Below are positions 36,599-44,805 of a stretch of 53,216 nucleotides of DNA, in pieces. The notes below the pieces were generated by a model, which had not been told where the DNA came from, did no database searches, and saw nothing but the letters and a program-made list of their open reading frames with translations. The DNA lies in NCBI GenBank assembly GCA_002435145.1, contig DJLT01000006.1, positions 1 through 53,216 of the forward strand. The letters run 5' to 3'. The DNA comes from Neptuniibacter sp. UBA6509. Lineage in GTDB: Bacteria; Pseudomonadota; Gammaproteobacteria; Pseudomonadales; Balneatricaceae. Made by a program: the position numbers and the translations under genes. Each line of letters begins with the position of its first letter. Positions within the stretch are counted from its first letter, which is position 1.

Positions 36599-36632
36599 AA
36601 TTAAGGTGGTGTATAAATAATCCTCCTTAATT
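36599..36632. repeat. Imperfect inverted repeat in the ccoG-ccoH gap
   Basis: AATTAAGGTGG and CCTCCTTAATT form an 11-bp stem with one mismatch around a 12-base loop. No U-tract. Together with the following terminator it fills most of the 132-bp gap. Confidence 0.55.
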
Positions 36633-36644
36633 GATTTTCATCAG
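36631..36644. promoter_or_regulatory. FNR/Anr-like box upstream of ccoH
   Basis: TTGAT-TTTC-ATCAG matches nine of ten conserved positions of TTGAT-N4-ATCAA. However, no -10 hexamer lies at the class II distance on the minus strand, and a terminator lies between the box and ccoH, so function is uncertain. Confidence 0.35.
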
Positions 36645-36647
36645 TGC

Positions 36648-38072
36648 CTAGCGTTTTGGCGAAGGCCCAATAAAGCGGTTCTCTTCTTTAATCGAGATAG
36701 AAGGGTTATCTAAAGCTTCTACTTCGAAGAGGATGGTATTGTTTGCACTGCTTAGGTATTTGGTTTTAATGCTAATGCGTATAGGCAGATCTAGGAGCTC
36801 ACCTGATTTAATTGTGACGATCTCTTTGCCTTTATAAACCATTCCATCAAGTCCAGATGCTTTAATGCTGAATTGATGATCTACCTGCTCTTTGTTGGCA
36901 ATCTTCAGTGTGTAAATATTTTCAATAGAGCCGTTGGATGTTTCAATATAAAGCTGTCCACGGTCACGAAGAATATCCACCTCAAGAGGAATTCGGCTAT
37001 ACAGTGTGTAGCCAAAGGCTATAAACATAGCGCACATGACTGCGAAGTAACCAATAAGGCGAGGGCGCACAATGTGTGTTTCGTGACCATCAAGTTGATG
37101 CTCAGTGGTATATCTTACAAGCCCTTTTTCATACCCAACACGCTCCATCATGTCATCACAAGCATCTACGCAAGCTCCGCAGGCTACACATTCGTATTGA
37201 AGTCCATCTCTTATATCAATGCCTACAGGGCATACATGTACACATGCATTACAGTCGATACAATCGCCTAAGCCTGCGGCCTTGTAATCAGAATTCTTTT
37301 TACGTTTACCTCTGCTTTCACCGCGTTTTTCATCGTATGAAATAATTAATGTGTCCTGGTCAAACATGACTGATTGAAAACGCGCGTAAGGACACATGTA
37401 AATGCAGACTTGTTCACGTAGCCAGCCTGCATTCCCGTAAGTTGCGACAGTAATAAAGCCAATCCACCACATCTCCCACGGACCGAGTTCGAAGCTGCCG
37501 ACAGCTGCAAGCAAATCCCTGATGGGTGTGAAATAACCAACAAATGCAATTGCCGATGCTGCAGAGAATACGACCCAGAGAAAATGTTTGGCACTTTTTC
37601 TTAGTATTTTTTCTTTGCTCATGCCCGCAGTTTTATCCATGCGCATGCGCTTATTGCGATCACCTTCAGTAACGCTTTCAATCCAAATGTAGATCCAGGT
37701 CCATACGAACTGAGGGCAGGCATACCCGCACCAGAGACGCCCGGCAAATACAGTAAAGAAAAAGAGTGCGAAAGCTAAAATAATGAGTAACCAAGATAGC
37801 AGCATGAAATCTTGTGGCCAAAAGGTCATGTTGAAAACATGAAACTGGCGATTAGGTAGGTCGAAAAGTACAGCCTGACGGCCATCCCAAGTAATCCAAG
37901 AGAAGCCAAAAAACATGACTAGCATGATAAAGCTGGATGCCTGGCGGAATTTTTTGAAAATCCCTGAATAGTTTTTAACGTAAATGTGTTCACGTTTAGC
38001 GTACAGGTCAAAGTTCTCCTCAGAATCTTTTTTCTTCTTTGGAGTGATGTCTTGAACTGGAATCTGACTCAT
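36648..38072 (-). CDS. ccoG: CcoG/RdxA cbb3 accessory ferredoxin-like membrane protein
   Basis: A protein of about 474 residues. It has several N-terminal membrane helices, a first cysteine-rich loop (GRLWCGYACPQFVWTW), two 4Fe-4S motif sets (CIDCNACVHVCPVGID and CVACGACVDACDDM), a further membrane helix and a C-terminal immunoglobulin-like periplasmic domain. CcoG reduces copper for cbb3 assembly. ATG 38072 (MSQIPVQD) is preferred since GTGAG lies upstream; a TTG at 38108 would add 12 residues. A promoter with an FNR-type box is predicted upstream. Confidence 0.94.
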   Translation of the reverse strand: MSQIPVQDITPKKKKDSEENFDLYAKREHIYVKNYSGIFKKFRQASSFIMLVMFFGFSWITWDGRQAVLFDLPNRQFHVFNMTFWPQDFMLLSWLLIILAFALFFFTVFAGRLWCGYACPQFVWTWIYIWIESVTEGDRNKRMRMDKTAGMSKEKILRKSAKHFLWVVFSAASAIAFVGYFTPIRDLLAAVGSFELGPWEMWWIGFITVATYGNAGWLREQVCIYMCPYARFQSVMFDQDTLIISYDEKRGESRGKRKKNSDYKAAGLGDCIDCNACVHVCPVGIDIRDGLQYECVACGACVDACDDMMERVGYEKGLVRYTTEHQLDGHETHIVRPRLIGYFAVMCAMFIAFGYTLYSRIPLEVDILRDRGQLYIETSNGSIENIYTLKIANKEQVDHQFSIKASGLDGMVYKGKEIVTIKSGELLDLPIRISIKTKYLSSANNTILFEVEALDNPSISIKEENRFIGPSPKR

Positions 38073-38108
38073 ATCGATACTCACATACTCACGAGTGATA
38101 GTTTGCAA

Positions 38109-38154
38109 TCAACTTTGCTAATACTTAGAGAAAGTAGTGTATTAGCAAAGTTGA
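38109..38154 (-). repeat. Perfect 16-bp inverted repeat in the ccoG leader
   Basis: TCAACTTTGCTAATAC and its exact complement are separated by 14 bases. It begins about at the predicted RNA start (near 38150) of the ccoG promoter, so it is either a 5'-terminal mRNA hairpin or an operator over the start site. Confidence 0.8.
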
Positions 38155-38156
38155 AT

Positions 38157-38162
38157 ATTATA
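38157..38162 (-). promoter_or_regulatory. -10 element of ccoG promoter
   Basis: A perfect TATAAT on the minus strand, centred correctly for class II activation from the FNR-type box at 38185-38198. The -35 region shows no TTGACA, as expected of an activator-dependent promoter. Confidence 0.65.
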
Positions 38163-38171
38163 GAGTTCTAC

Positions 38172-38208
38172 AAAAAAAGGCGACATGATCTACATCATAT
38201 CGCCTTTT
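38172..38208 (-). terminator. Intrinsic terminator of ccoNOQP
   Basis: Minus-strand RNA: AAAAGGCGA-U-AUGAU, tetraloop GUAG, AUCAU-G-UCGCCUUUU, a 15-bp stem with one U-G wobble, followed by seven U in all. It starts 18 bases after the ccoP stop. Its upper stem and loop also form an FNR-like site. Confidence 0.9.
38185..38198 (-). promoter_or_regulatory. FNR/Anr box for ccoG, inside the ccoP terminator
   Basis: ATGAT-GTAG-ATCAT on the minus strand keeps the full TGAT-N4-ATCA core. Its centre (38191.5) is 29.5 bp from the first base of the TATAAT at 38162, which puts the box at -41.5, the class II FNR position. Confidence 0.65.
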
Positions 38209-38225
38209 ATTTTCACGCGCTGTCT

Positions 38226-39119
38226 TTATTTATTAGACAGGCTGTATACGTAAGCTGTGATTAAGTGAATCTTATCATCGCTTAGTAGGTCTTTGTGAGC
38301 AGGCATAACACCTTGTCGACCGCTACGGATAGAGTGAGCTACCTTGTCAAAAGAGCCACCGTATAGCCATATGTCGTCAGTCAGGTTAGGTGCACCTAAG
38401 ATAGGTAGACCTTTAGCGTCAGCGCCGTGACAAGCAGTACATAGTGCTTGGAACTGGCCTTTACCGCGTTCAGCGCGTTCAGCATCTGCTTCAGCACCGC
38501 TGAGTGAAAGGACATAGTTCGCTACGTCAGCAACACCTTCTTCACCTAGAACTGCACCCCATGGTGGCATACCGCCACTACGACCATTTGTGATAGAAGC
38601 TTTGATTGTTTTAGCGTCACCGCCATACAACCAATCATTATCAGTTAGGTTAGGGAAACCATATGCGCCCGTTGCAGCTGAGCCGTGGCACAGAGAGCAG
38701 TTGTTGGCGAACATGCGCTGGCCCATTTTTAGGCCACCTTCATTTTCAGGCTTTAGAAGTTCTTCAGCAGGCAGGGCAGCGTATTTAGCGAATACAGGCT
38801 TATACACTTCGTCTGCATGACGGATTTCTTCTTCCCATTGGTTATGAGATGTCCATCCAAGTACGCCTTGGAAATTACCTAAACCAGGGTAAAGAACAAG
38901 ATAACCTAGGCCAAAAATAACAGTTCCAATAAACATCTGGAACCACCATTTTGGAAGTGGATTATCATACTCGGCGATGCCATCAAATTCATGGCCTAGA
39001 GTTTCTTCAGTTGTTTCCTGGTGTGGCTGGCTTTTACGTGTAGCAAGTAGTAGCCAAGTACAACCAAGGATTACAGCTAGGGTAATTACTGTTACCCATG
39101 CGCTCCAGAAAGCACTCAT
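38226..39119 (-). CDS. ccoP: cbb3 oxidase di-haem subunit III
   Basis: A 297-residue membrane-anchored cytochrome c: two helices (about 7-27 and 59-78), the acidic linker EFDGIAEYDNPLPKWW typical of CcoP, and two haem c sites CSLCH (141-145) and CTACH (227-231), each with a methionine ligand region (GMPPWG, VMPAH). It passes electrons to the CcoO/CcoN subunits. Its start overlaps the ccoQ stop by four bases. Confidence 0.97.
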   Translation of the reverse strand: MSAFWSAWVTVITLAVILGCTWLLLATRKSQPHQETTEETLGHEFDGIAEYDNPLPKWWFQMFIGTVIFGLGYLVLYPGLGNFQGVLGWTSHNQWEEEIRHADEVYKPVFAKYAALPAEELLKPENEGGLKMGQRMFANNCSLCHGSAATGAYGFPNLTDNDWLYGGDAKTIKASITNGRSGGMPPWGAVLGEEGVADVANYVLSLSGAEADAERAERGKGQFQALCTACHGADAKGLPILGAPNLTDDIWLYGGSFDKVAHSIRSGRQGVMPAHKDLLSDDKIHLITAYVYSLSNK

Positions 39120-39301
39120 TTTTGTTGTCTCCCGTTATTGGAATCATCATCCAGTACTGGCTCGTCAGGTTCCTGAAGAGGCATATTGGCTGCATCGTCA
39201 TATTTATCTTTATTTTTTGGGTTTAATACCCACGCAAACAAAGCTAAAAAGGTGATTAGCATTATGACTGGAATATATGGTCCATAAACTTCGTAATTCA
39301 C
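39116..39301 (-). CDS. ccoQ: cbb3 oxidase subunit IV
   Basis: A 61-residue single-helix protein (YIPVIMLITFLALFAWVLNPKNKDKYD) with an acidic tail, the standard CcoQ form that stabilises the oxidase. It is placed between ccoO and ccoP, six bases after ccoO and overlapping ccoP. Confidence 0.93.
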   Translation of the reverse strand: MNYEVYGPYIPVIMLITFLALFAWVLNPKNKDKYDDAANMPLQEPDEPVLDDDSNNGRQQK

Positions 39302-39307
39302 GCGTTA

Positions 39308-39928
39308 TTACCGCTTATTGTTGTATTCAGTGTGCAGTTTACCCAGAGACTGCAGGTAGGCAACAAGAGCATCAATCTCATATTTACCTTGTACTGCGTC
39401 CTGTGCACCAGCGATCTGTTCATCTGTGAACGGAACGCCTACGCTGCGCTGAACTTCAAGTTTTTTAGCGGTATCTTTACCTGTCAGTTTGTTCTCAAAC
39501 AACCAAGGGTAAGAAGGCATTTTAGACTCTGGTACTACGTCACGTGGGTTATACAAGTGAGCGCGATGCCAATCGTCTGAATAACGGCCGCCTACACGAG
39601 CTAGGTCAGGACCTGTACGCTTAGAACCCCATAGGAATGGGTGCTCCCAAACGTGCTCGTTTGCAGTTGAGAAATGACCGTAACGTTCCGTTTCAGCACG
39701 GAAAGGACGGATCATCTGGCTGTGACATACGTTACAACCTTCACGGATGTAGATGTCACGACCTTCAAACTCAAGCGGAGTGTAGGTACGAAGACCTTCA
39801 ATTGGTTTAGTCGTAGAAGACTGGAAGAACAGAGGTACGATCTCAGCTAAGCCACCGCCACTGATGACGATGATGATCAGCAAGATCATGATACCTATGT
39901 TCTTTTCAATCGTTTCATGTTTGATCAT
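39308..39928 (-). CDS. ccoO: cbb3 oxidase mono-haem subunit II
   Basis: A 206-residue membrane-anchored cytochrome c with one N-terminal helix (about 10-32) and a single haem c site CNVCH (65-69) in [18 protein letters not shown], a CcoO signature. [28 protein letters not shown], with the methionine ligand, is also conserved. Follows ccoN by 20 bases. Confidence 0.97.
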   Translation of the reverse strand: MIKHETIEKNIGIMILLIIIVISGGGLAEIVPLFFQSSTTKPIEGLRTYTPLEFEGRDIYIREGCNVCHSQMIRPFRAETERYGHFSTANEHVWEHPFLWGSKRTGPDLARVGGRYSDDWHRAHLYNPRDVVPESKMPSYPWLFENKLTGKDTAKKLEVQRSVGVPFTDEQIAGAQDAVQGKYEIDALVAYLQSLGKLHTEYNNKR

Positions 39929-39948
39929 TTTTATATGCTCCCCTGACC

Positions 39949-41379
39949 TTAAGCTGCTTGTGCAGAAGCATCAGCTTCTGGTGCAGTGCTGTCTTTACGA
40001 ACAGTCTGCCAAGTGTTGTAAGCCATTAACAACATACCCAATAGGAAGAACATGCCGCCCAACCAGCGTACGAAGTAACCAGGGTGAGATGCTTCTAGTG
40101 CTTCAACAAAGCTGTAAGTTAGCGTGCCATCTTCGTTTACTGCGCGCCACATTAGGCCCTGAAGAATACCGTTAACCCACATCGCACAGATATAAAGAAC
40201 TGTACCGATGGTTGCTAACCAGAAGTGAGTGTTGATCAAGCTAACACTGTACATCTGAGCTTTACCAAATAAGCGTGGGATCATGTGGTAAACAGCACCG
40301 ATAGATATCATAGCAACCCAGCCTAGTGCACCTGCGTGTACGTGGCCAATTGTCCAGTCTGTGTAGTGAGACAGAGCATTTACTGTCTTGATGGACATCA
40401 TTGGGCCTTCGAACGTAGACATGCCGTAGAAAGACAGAGATACAACAAGGAAGCGAAGAACAGGGTCGGTGCGAAGTTTGTGCCATGCACCAGACAACGT
40501 CATCATACCGTTAATCATACCACCCCAAGACGGAGCAAGTAGGATTAGAGACATTACCATCGCTACAGACTGAGTCCAGTCAGGAAGCGCTGTGTAGTGA
40601 AGGTGATGACCACCCGCCCACATGTATGTCGCAATCAATGCCCAGAAGTGAACGATAGATAGACGGTAAGAGTAAATTGGACGCTCAGCCTGCTTTGGTA
40701 CGAAGTAATACATCATACCTAGGAAACCAGCTGTCAAGAAGAAGCCTACAGCGTTGTGACCATACCACCACTGCACCATCGCATCGACAGTACCAGGGTA
40801 AACAGAGTATGACTTCCACATAGAAACTGGGATAGCCATGCTATTTACAATGTGCAGTACTGCAACTGTAATGATGAATGCCATGTAGAACCAGTTGCCT
40901 ACATAGATGTGAGATGTTTTACGCATCTTCACTGTGCCTAGGAATACAACTAGGTAAGCCACCCATACTACTGTGATCAGTAGATCGATAGGCCATTCTA
41001 GCTCTGCGTACTCTTTTGAAGAGGTCAGACCTAAAGGCAAAGTGATTGCAGCTGCAAGAATCACAGCCTGCCAGCCCCAGAATGTGAACGCAGCTAGACC
41101 ATCAGAGATCAGGCGACGTTGACTGGTACGCTGTACAACGTAGTAAGAAGTTGCAAACAGGGCGCAACCGCCGAATGCAAAAATAACTGCGTTTGTATGC
41201 AGTGGACGCAGACGACCATAGGTCAACCATGCGGTATCAAAGTTTAGTGCAGGCCAAACCAATTGTGCAGCGATTAGGACACCGACGGTCATACCGACGA
41301 TTCCCCAAATTACTGTCATTATGGCGAACTGGCGCACCACTTTATAATTATAGGTGGGGTGTTCAGTTGCTGTGCTCAT
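39949..41379 (-). CDS. ccoN: cbb3 oxidase catalytic subunit I
   Basis: A 476-residue, twelve-helix haem-copper oxidase subunit that reduces oxygen to water at high affinity. The low-spin haem and CuB histidines are visible: [16 protein letters not shown] (His61), [11 protein letters not shown] with the active-site tyrosine segment, [13 protein letters not shown], and [12 protein letters not shown]. It is first of four genes ccoNOQP. An FNR-type box lies about 300 bp upstream, implying a long 5' leader and induction at low oxygen. Confidence 0.98.
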   Translation of the reverse strand: MSTATEHPTYNYKVVRQFAIMTVIWGIVGMTVGVLIAAQLVWPALNFDTAWLTYGRLRPLHTNAVIFAFGGCALFATSYYVVQRTSQRRLISDGLAAFTFWGWQAVILAAAITLPLGLTSSKEYAELEWPIDLLITVVWVAYLVVFLGTVKMRKTSHIYVGNWFYMAFIITVAVLHIVNSMAIPVSMWKSYSVYPGTVDAMVQWWYGHNAVGFFLTAGFLGMMYYFVPKQAERPIYSYRLSIVHFWALIATYMWAGGHHLHYTALPDWTQSVAMVMSLILLAPSWGGMINGMMTLSGAWHKLRTDPVLRFLVVSLSFYGMSTFEGPMMSIKTVNALSHYTDWTIGHVHAGALGWVAMISIGAVYHMIPRLFGKAQMYSVSLINTHFWLATIGTVLYICAMWVNGILQGLMWRAVNEDGTLTYSFVEALEASHPGYFVRWLGGMFFLLGMLLMAYNTWQTVRKDSTAPEADASAQAA

Positions 41380-41748
41380 GTCAGGCTCTCATCAACAAGC
41401 TAGTTATAGAAATTTGAGTTTCGCAGCCAATTATCTTGGAATAAGGCCGTATTATCAATGTATTTAGGTGAATTAGTGGGGCATTTTGTCGCAGGTGCGC
41501 AATAGAGACCTAGGTATCGTATCGATACTCCCTATGGATAGTATGTGTTTTTATCTTATTGAAAAGTAAGGATATTTTTTTTGTGTCTTGAGAAATGTTC
41601 TAAATAATCTGCAGCTTTTACTGTTTTTGTGTGACCTAAGTCTAGGTTTTTCCCCTTATTACAAACCGCTTTTCGGATGTTTATTTGACATAAATCAATT
41701 GGATTTTATGGGACAATTGCTTTTTTTAAGCTCTAGAAGGTTTATTTC
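41380..41748. other. Divergent intergenic region carrying the ccoN leader and promoter
   Basis: Holds the FNR box (41685-41698), a likely -10 and a predicted ccoN leader of about 270 bases. TATCGTATCGATACTCCC (around 41515) is a small palindrome-like element in the leader. No small gene with a ribosome site was found. Confidence 0.5.
41658..41698 (-). promoter_or_regulatory. FNR/Anr-dependent promoter of ccoNOQP
   Basis: On the minus strand TTGAT-TTAT-GTCAA (41698-41685) matches nine of ten FNR positions; TGTAAT (41663-41658) follows 28.5 bp from its centre, close to the class II geometry. Read toward the plus-strand hydrolase gene, no -10 is found at the right distance. Confidence 0.72.
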
Positions 41749-42348
41749 GTGCTAATTAATGGTGAAGCAGTCTTGGGTCGTATCATATTTGCCCATGGTG
41801 CAGGCGCAGGAATGCGCAGTGATTTTATGCAGGATATGACCATGAAAATGGTTGAAGCAGGATTTCAAGTGGTACGGTTTGAGTTTCCCTATATGCAAAA
41901 GATGTCAGCAGGGGAAAGTCGACGTCCGCCTGATCGTATGCCTAAACTCATAGAGTATTTTGATGGTCTGATCGGGACGTTTGAGGATGATGTCCCTTTG
42001 TATTTAGCAGGCAAGTCTATGGGCGGTAGGGTTGCCTCGATGTTAGCTTCTAATGCAAATATTAAAGGATGTTTTGTGTTTGGTTACCCTTTCCATCCTG
42101 CAGTTAAACCTGAAAAATTACGAACTGAGCACTTGTTGGCTGTAGACACTCCAATCCATATCTTTCAAGGTACACGTGATCGAATGGGTTCATTTCCTGA
42201 AGTATCTGCGTACAATCTCTCACCGTCAGTGTCTATACACTGGTTAGAAGATGGGGATCATGATCTTAAGCCCAGAAAAGCTTCCGGTTATACGCAAAAT
42301 TCTCATCAAAATCATATTGTTAGTTTTATTAAGAACTGGGTGAATTGA
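41749..42348 (+). CDS. Alpha/beta-family hydrolase (KANL3/Tex30-like)
   Basis: A 199-residue cytoplasmic hydrolase fold: IIFAHGAGAGMRSDFM (oxyanion region), LAGKSMGGRVASML with the nucleophile serine, IFQGTRDRMG and GDHDLKP with the base histidine. Family function is unknown. GTG 41749 follows AGAAGG. Its stop overlaps a possible upstream start of rlmM; the two genes are co-directional and probably one transcript. Confidence 0.85.
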   Translation: MLINGEAVLGRIIFAHGAGAGMRSDFMQDMTMKMVEAGFQVVRFEFPYMQKMSAGESRRPPDRMPKLIEYFDGLIGTFEDDVPLYLAGKSMGGRVASMLASNANIKGCFVFGYPFHPAVKPEKLRTEHLLAVDTPIHIFQGTRDRMGSFPEVSAYNLSPSVSIHWLEDGDHDLKPRKASGYTQNSHQNHIVSFIKNWVN

Positions 42349-42353
42349 GTTTT

Positions 42354-43412
42354 ATGGATCACTTGCTTTTACAGTGTCGGTCAGGCTTTGAAAAAGAAGC
42401 GGCTGCTGAAATCACAGATCAATGTGCTTCCATTGGTGTATATGGTTATTGCACCTTAACCGCCGGGCAGGGTTACCTTCTTTTTAATGTTCAGCAGTCT
42501 GGTGACGCAGAGCGAGCAATACGTGAAATCGTTTTCAGCCACCTTATCTTTATCCGCCAATGGATGGTGTGTGGAGAGTGTCATTCGCTTGAGCGGGAGG
42601 ATAGGGCTTCTCAGGTTCAGACTTTAATTGAAGACTTTCCTCAGTGTGCGGATGTATGGATAGAGTATCCCGATACGACTGATGGTCGTGAGCTAGCGAC
42701 TTTTGCCAAGAAGTTCAGTTCTGCGTTAGCACAAAAGTTACGTAAATCAGGTTGTTTAAAAAAGCAGAAACCAAACAAAGCACTACGTTTAATGCTATTT
42801 ACGCTGACGGGTAGTGATATATATATTGGATATGTTGCAGTGGCTAACTCGGCTCCATGGCCGTTGGGTATTCCTCGTTTGAAGTTTCCAAAGAAGGCAC
42901 CTAGTCGTTCAACTTTGAAGTTGGAAGAATCCTGGCATTGGTTTATACCAAAAAATGAATGGGACGAGCGTTTGCCGCATGGCTCTACTGCAGTTGATTT
43001 AGGTGCGGCGCCCGGCGGTTGGACTTGGCAATTAGTTCAGAGAAGCATGTTTGTTACGGCTGTTGATAATGGGCCGATGCAAGATGAATTAATGGAAAGC
43101 GGGCAAGTTAAGCATGCTTTAGAAGATGCGTATAAGTTTATGCCAGAGCAGCCTGTTAATTTGATGGTTTGTGATGTTGTGGATAAACCGATAAAAACGG
43201 CAGAAATGGCCGCAGATTGGGTGATACAGGGCTGGTGTAACGAAGCTATTTTTAACCTTAAATTGCCAATGAAGCAGCGTTACACTGAAGTTGTCAGCTG
43301 TTTTAACCGTATTGCTGAGAAATTTATGGAAGCAGGGCTTGCCTATGAATTAAGTGCAAAACATCTCTACCATGACCGTGAAGAAATTACCTGTCTGCTT
43401 CGGATTATCTAA
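42354..43412 (+). CDS. rlmM: 23S rRNA 2'-O-ribose methyltransferase RlmM
   Basis: About 352 residues: an N-terminal THUMP-like RNA-binding region (LLLQCRSGFEKEAAAEITD) and a Rossmann methyltransferase domain with DLGAAPGGWTWQLVQ for S-adenosylmethionine, VDNGPM, and VCDVVDKP. RlmM methylates C2498 of 23S rRNA. ATG 42354 fits the family start (MxxLLLxCRxGFEKE) and has GAG five bases upstream; a TTG at 42345 is the alternative. Confidence 0.95.
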   Translation: MDHLLLQCRSGFEKEAAAEITDQCASIGVYGYCTLTAGQGYLLFNVQQSGDAERAIREIVFSHLIFIRQWMVCGECHSLEREDRASQVQTLIEDFPQCADVWIEYPDTTDGRELATFAKKFSSALAQKLRKSGCLKKQKPNKALRLMLFTLTGSDIYIGYVAVANSAPWPLGIPRLKFPKKAPSRSTLKLEESWHWFIPKNEWDERLPHGSTAVDLGAAPGGWTWQLVQRSMFVTAVDNGPMQDELMESGQVKHALEDAYKFMPEQPVNLMVCDVVDKPIKTAEMAADWVIQGWCNEAIFNLKLPMKQRYTEVVSCFNRIAEKFMEAGLAYELSAKHLYHDREEITCLLRII

Positions 43413-43456
43413 AGAAAAGGATAATCCGAAGGAGTGGCCTTTAATTGCTTGAGCGC

Positions 43457-43738
43457 TTAGTGCTCGTAAACAGTTACTTTTTCTTCACTTTCAAGCATCG
43501 GAATGATAGCCGACATTATTTCTAGTCGTTCTGGTGAGCTGGCCCAGCGCTGCCAATCTTGTAGTGTTCTGTACGTTGCAATGACTAGGCGGTGGTTAGG
43601 ATCTTTCGCGTCTTTTAAAGCTTCAGCTGAAATAAATCCGTGTGCTTGCATTGCTAGCTGCATCGTTTCGCTTGCTGCTTTATCGTAATGCATCCCTAAC
43701 TCATCAGCGATATGGCGTTCAATCATAACTTTAATCAT
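43457..43738 (-). CDS. Antibiotic-biosynthesis-monooxygenase-fold (ABM) protein
   Basis: A 93-residue single-domain protein of the ABM dimeric alpha/beta barrel family: MIKVMIERHIADEL, PNHRLVIATYRTLQDWQRWASSPERLEIM and a C-terminal strand VTVYEH. Members include small monooxygenases and haem-degrading enzymes, but most are uncharacterised and no specific activity can be assigned. Single gene, convergent with rlmM. Confidence 0.82.
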   Translation of the reverse strand: MIKVMIERHIADELGMHYDKAASETMQLAMQAHGFISAEALKDAKDPNHRLVIATYRTLQDWQRWASSPERLEIMSAIIPMLESEEKVTVYEH

Positions 43739-43907
43739 GGCAATTTCCCCATCTGAATTGACATTTATATTCTATAGAATGGTTTATTTATATATTAAAA
43801 GCGACTTAAGTTGATTAAATCGAGTGAAATCGCTTTTTCTGTCATGGGTAATTTGAGACAATACGCGACTTTGTTCAAGAGCCAAAAGTGCGTAAGAGAC
43901 AAAAAAG

Positions 43908-44147
43908 ATGACCGATATCAAAGCTGACCATATTCTAGATGCTCAGGGACTTCATTGTCCTGAGCCGGTTATGATGTTACATAATCGAGTAAGGGATATG
44001 CACGCAGGGGAAATCTTACATATTTTGGCTACCGATCCTTCTACTCAACGAGATATCCCAAAGTTTTGTGCTTTTTTGGGGCATGAGTTAGTAGAGCAAT
44101 ATGAAGAGAATGAGCTTTTTGGATATTACATCCGTAAAGGTGAATAA
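43908..44147 (+). CDS. tusA: Sulfur carrier protein TusA
   Basis: A 79-residue protein with the TusA signature DAQGLHCPEPVMML; Cys17 carries persulfide sulfur for tRNA 2-thiouridine and other sulfur transfer. The C-terminal YYIRKGE end is usual. It is followed with overlap or near-overlap by proQ, so the two are coupled in transcription. Confidence 0.95.
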   Translation: MTDIKADHILDAQGLHCPEPVMMLHNRVRDMHAGEILHILATDPSTQRDIPKFCAFLGHELVEQYEENELFGYYIRKGE

Positions 44148-44154
44148 TTTTAGT

Positions 44155-44703
44155 GTGGCTGATGATATTAATCAGATCTCTATTCAAACCAAGCAATTAA
44201 TTGATCAACTGGAACAGTTGCTTGAATCTGCTGAAAGCGAGCAGAAAAAGATAACCAGTAATATGTTCCAGTCCGAGGCTAACCAGGTGAATGACGTAGT
44301 TAACAAAGCGCCAAAGGCGAAATCCAAAAACCGTGCTGCTAATATGGCTGCCTTGCAGCAGTTGATGGAAGCGTACCCAAAAACCTTTGACCGTAAGAAT
44401 GTCAGACCTCTTAAAATTGGTATTCAGGAAGACTTGATTGCTGATGAGAAGGTTGCAAAGAATAAGATCAAGAGAGCTTTGGCTAGTTATGTACGCTCGC
44501 TAAATTATTTTCGTTCTTTACGCGAAGGCGTTGAACGCATTGATATTGCTGGTGAAGCGAGTGGTACGGTGACTAAGGAAGAGTCTGATCACGCGAAGCA
44601 AAAGCTCAAAGAGATTAATAAGGCGCGTCAAGAGAAGCGTCAAGAGGAAGAACGCGAAGAGCGTATGAGCAAGAAGCTTGAGATGTTGGTGGGTAGAAAA
44701 TAA
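44155..44703 (+). CDS. proQ: ProQ/FinO-domain RNA chaperone
   Basis: About 182 residues: helical N-terminal part, then the ProQ/FinO domain with AALQQLMEAYPKTFD, VRPLKIGIQEDLI and LASYVRSLNYFRSLREGVERIDI, and a highly charged C-terminal tail (ARQEKRQEEEREERMSKKL). It binds structured small RNAs and mRNA 3' ends. The start is uncertain: GTG 44155 (after AAGGTGA, 11 bases) just past the tusA stop, GTG 44140, or ATG 44101/44110 inside tusA. The order differs from enteric proQ, which has an unstructured linker and a KOW-like end that are absent here. Confidence 0.88.
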   Translation: MADDINQISIQTKQLIDQLEQLLESAESEQKKITSNMFQSEANQVNDVVNKAPKAKSKNRAANMAALQQLMEAYPKTFDRKNVRPLKIGIQEDLIADEKVAKNKIKRALASYVRSLNYFRSLREGVERIDIAGEASGTVTKEESDHAKQKLKEINKARQEKRQEEEREERMSKKLEMLVGRK

Positions 44704-44717
44704 ACCCTGCTGATTTT

Positions 44718-44751
44718 AAAAAAAACGACGGCTTTTGCCGTCGTTTTTTTT
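44718..44751. terminator. Bidirectional terminator between proQ and lapD
   Basis: ACGACGGC-TTTT-GCCGTCGT, with eight A before and eight T after, serves both convergent genes. Confidence 0.95.
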
Positions 44752-44805
44752 GGTTTAATTCGTACTAATGTATGAGTTTGTATTTTTACTTAAAAATATT
44801 TTTAG

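Noticed and set aside
41685-41698. The same FNR box as activator of the plus-strand hydrolase at 41749
   Set aside because: No -10-like hexamer at the class II distance on the plus strand; the minus-strand direction fits much better.
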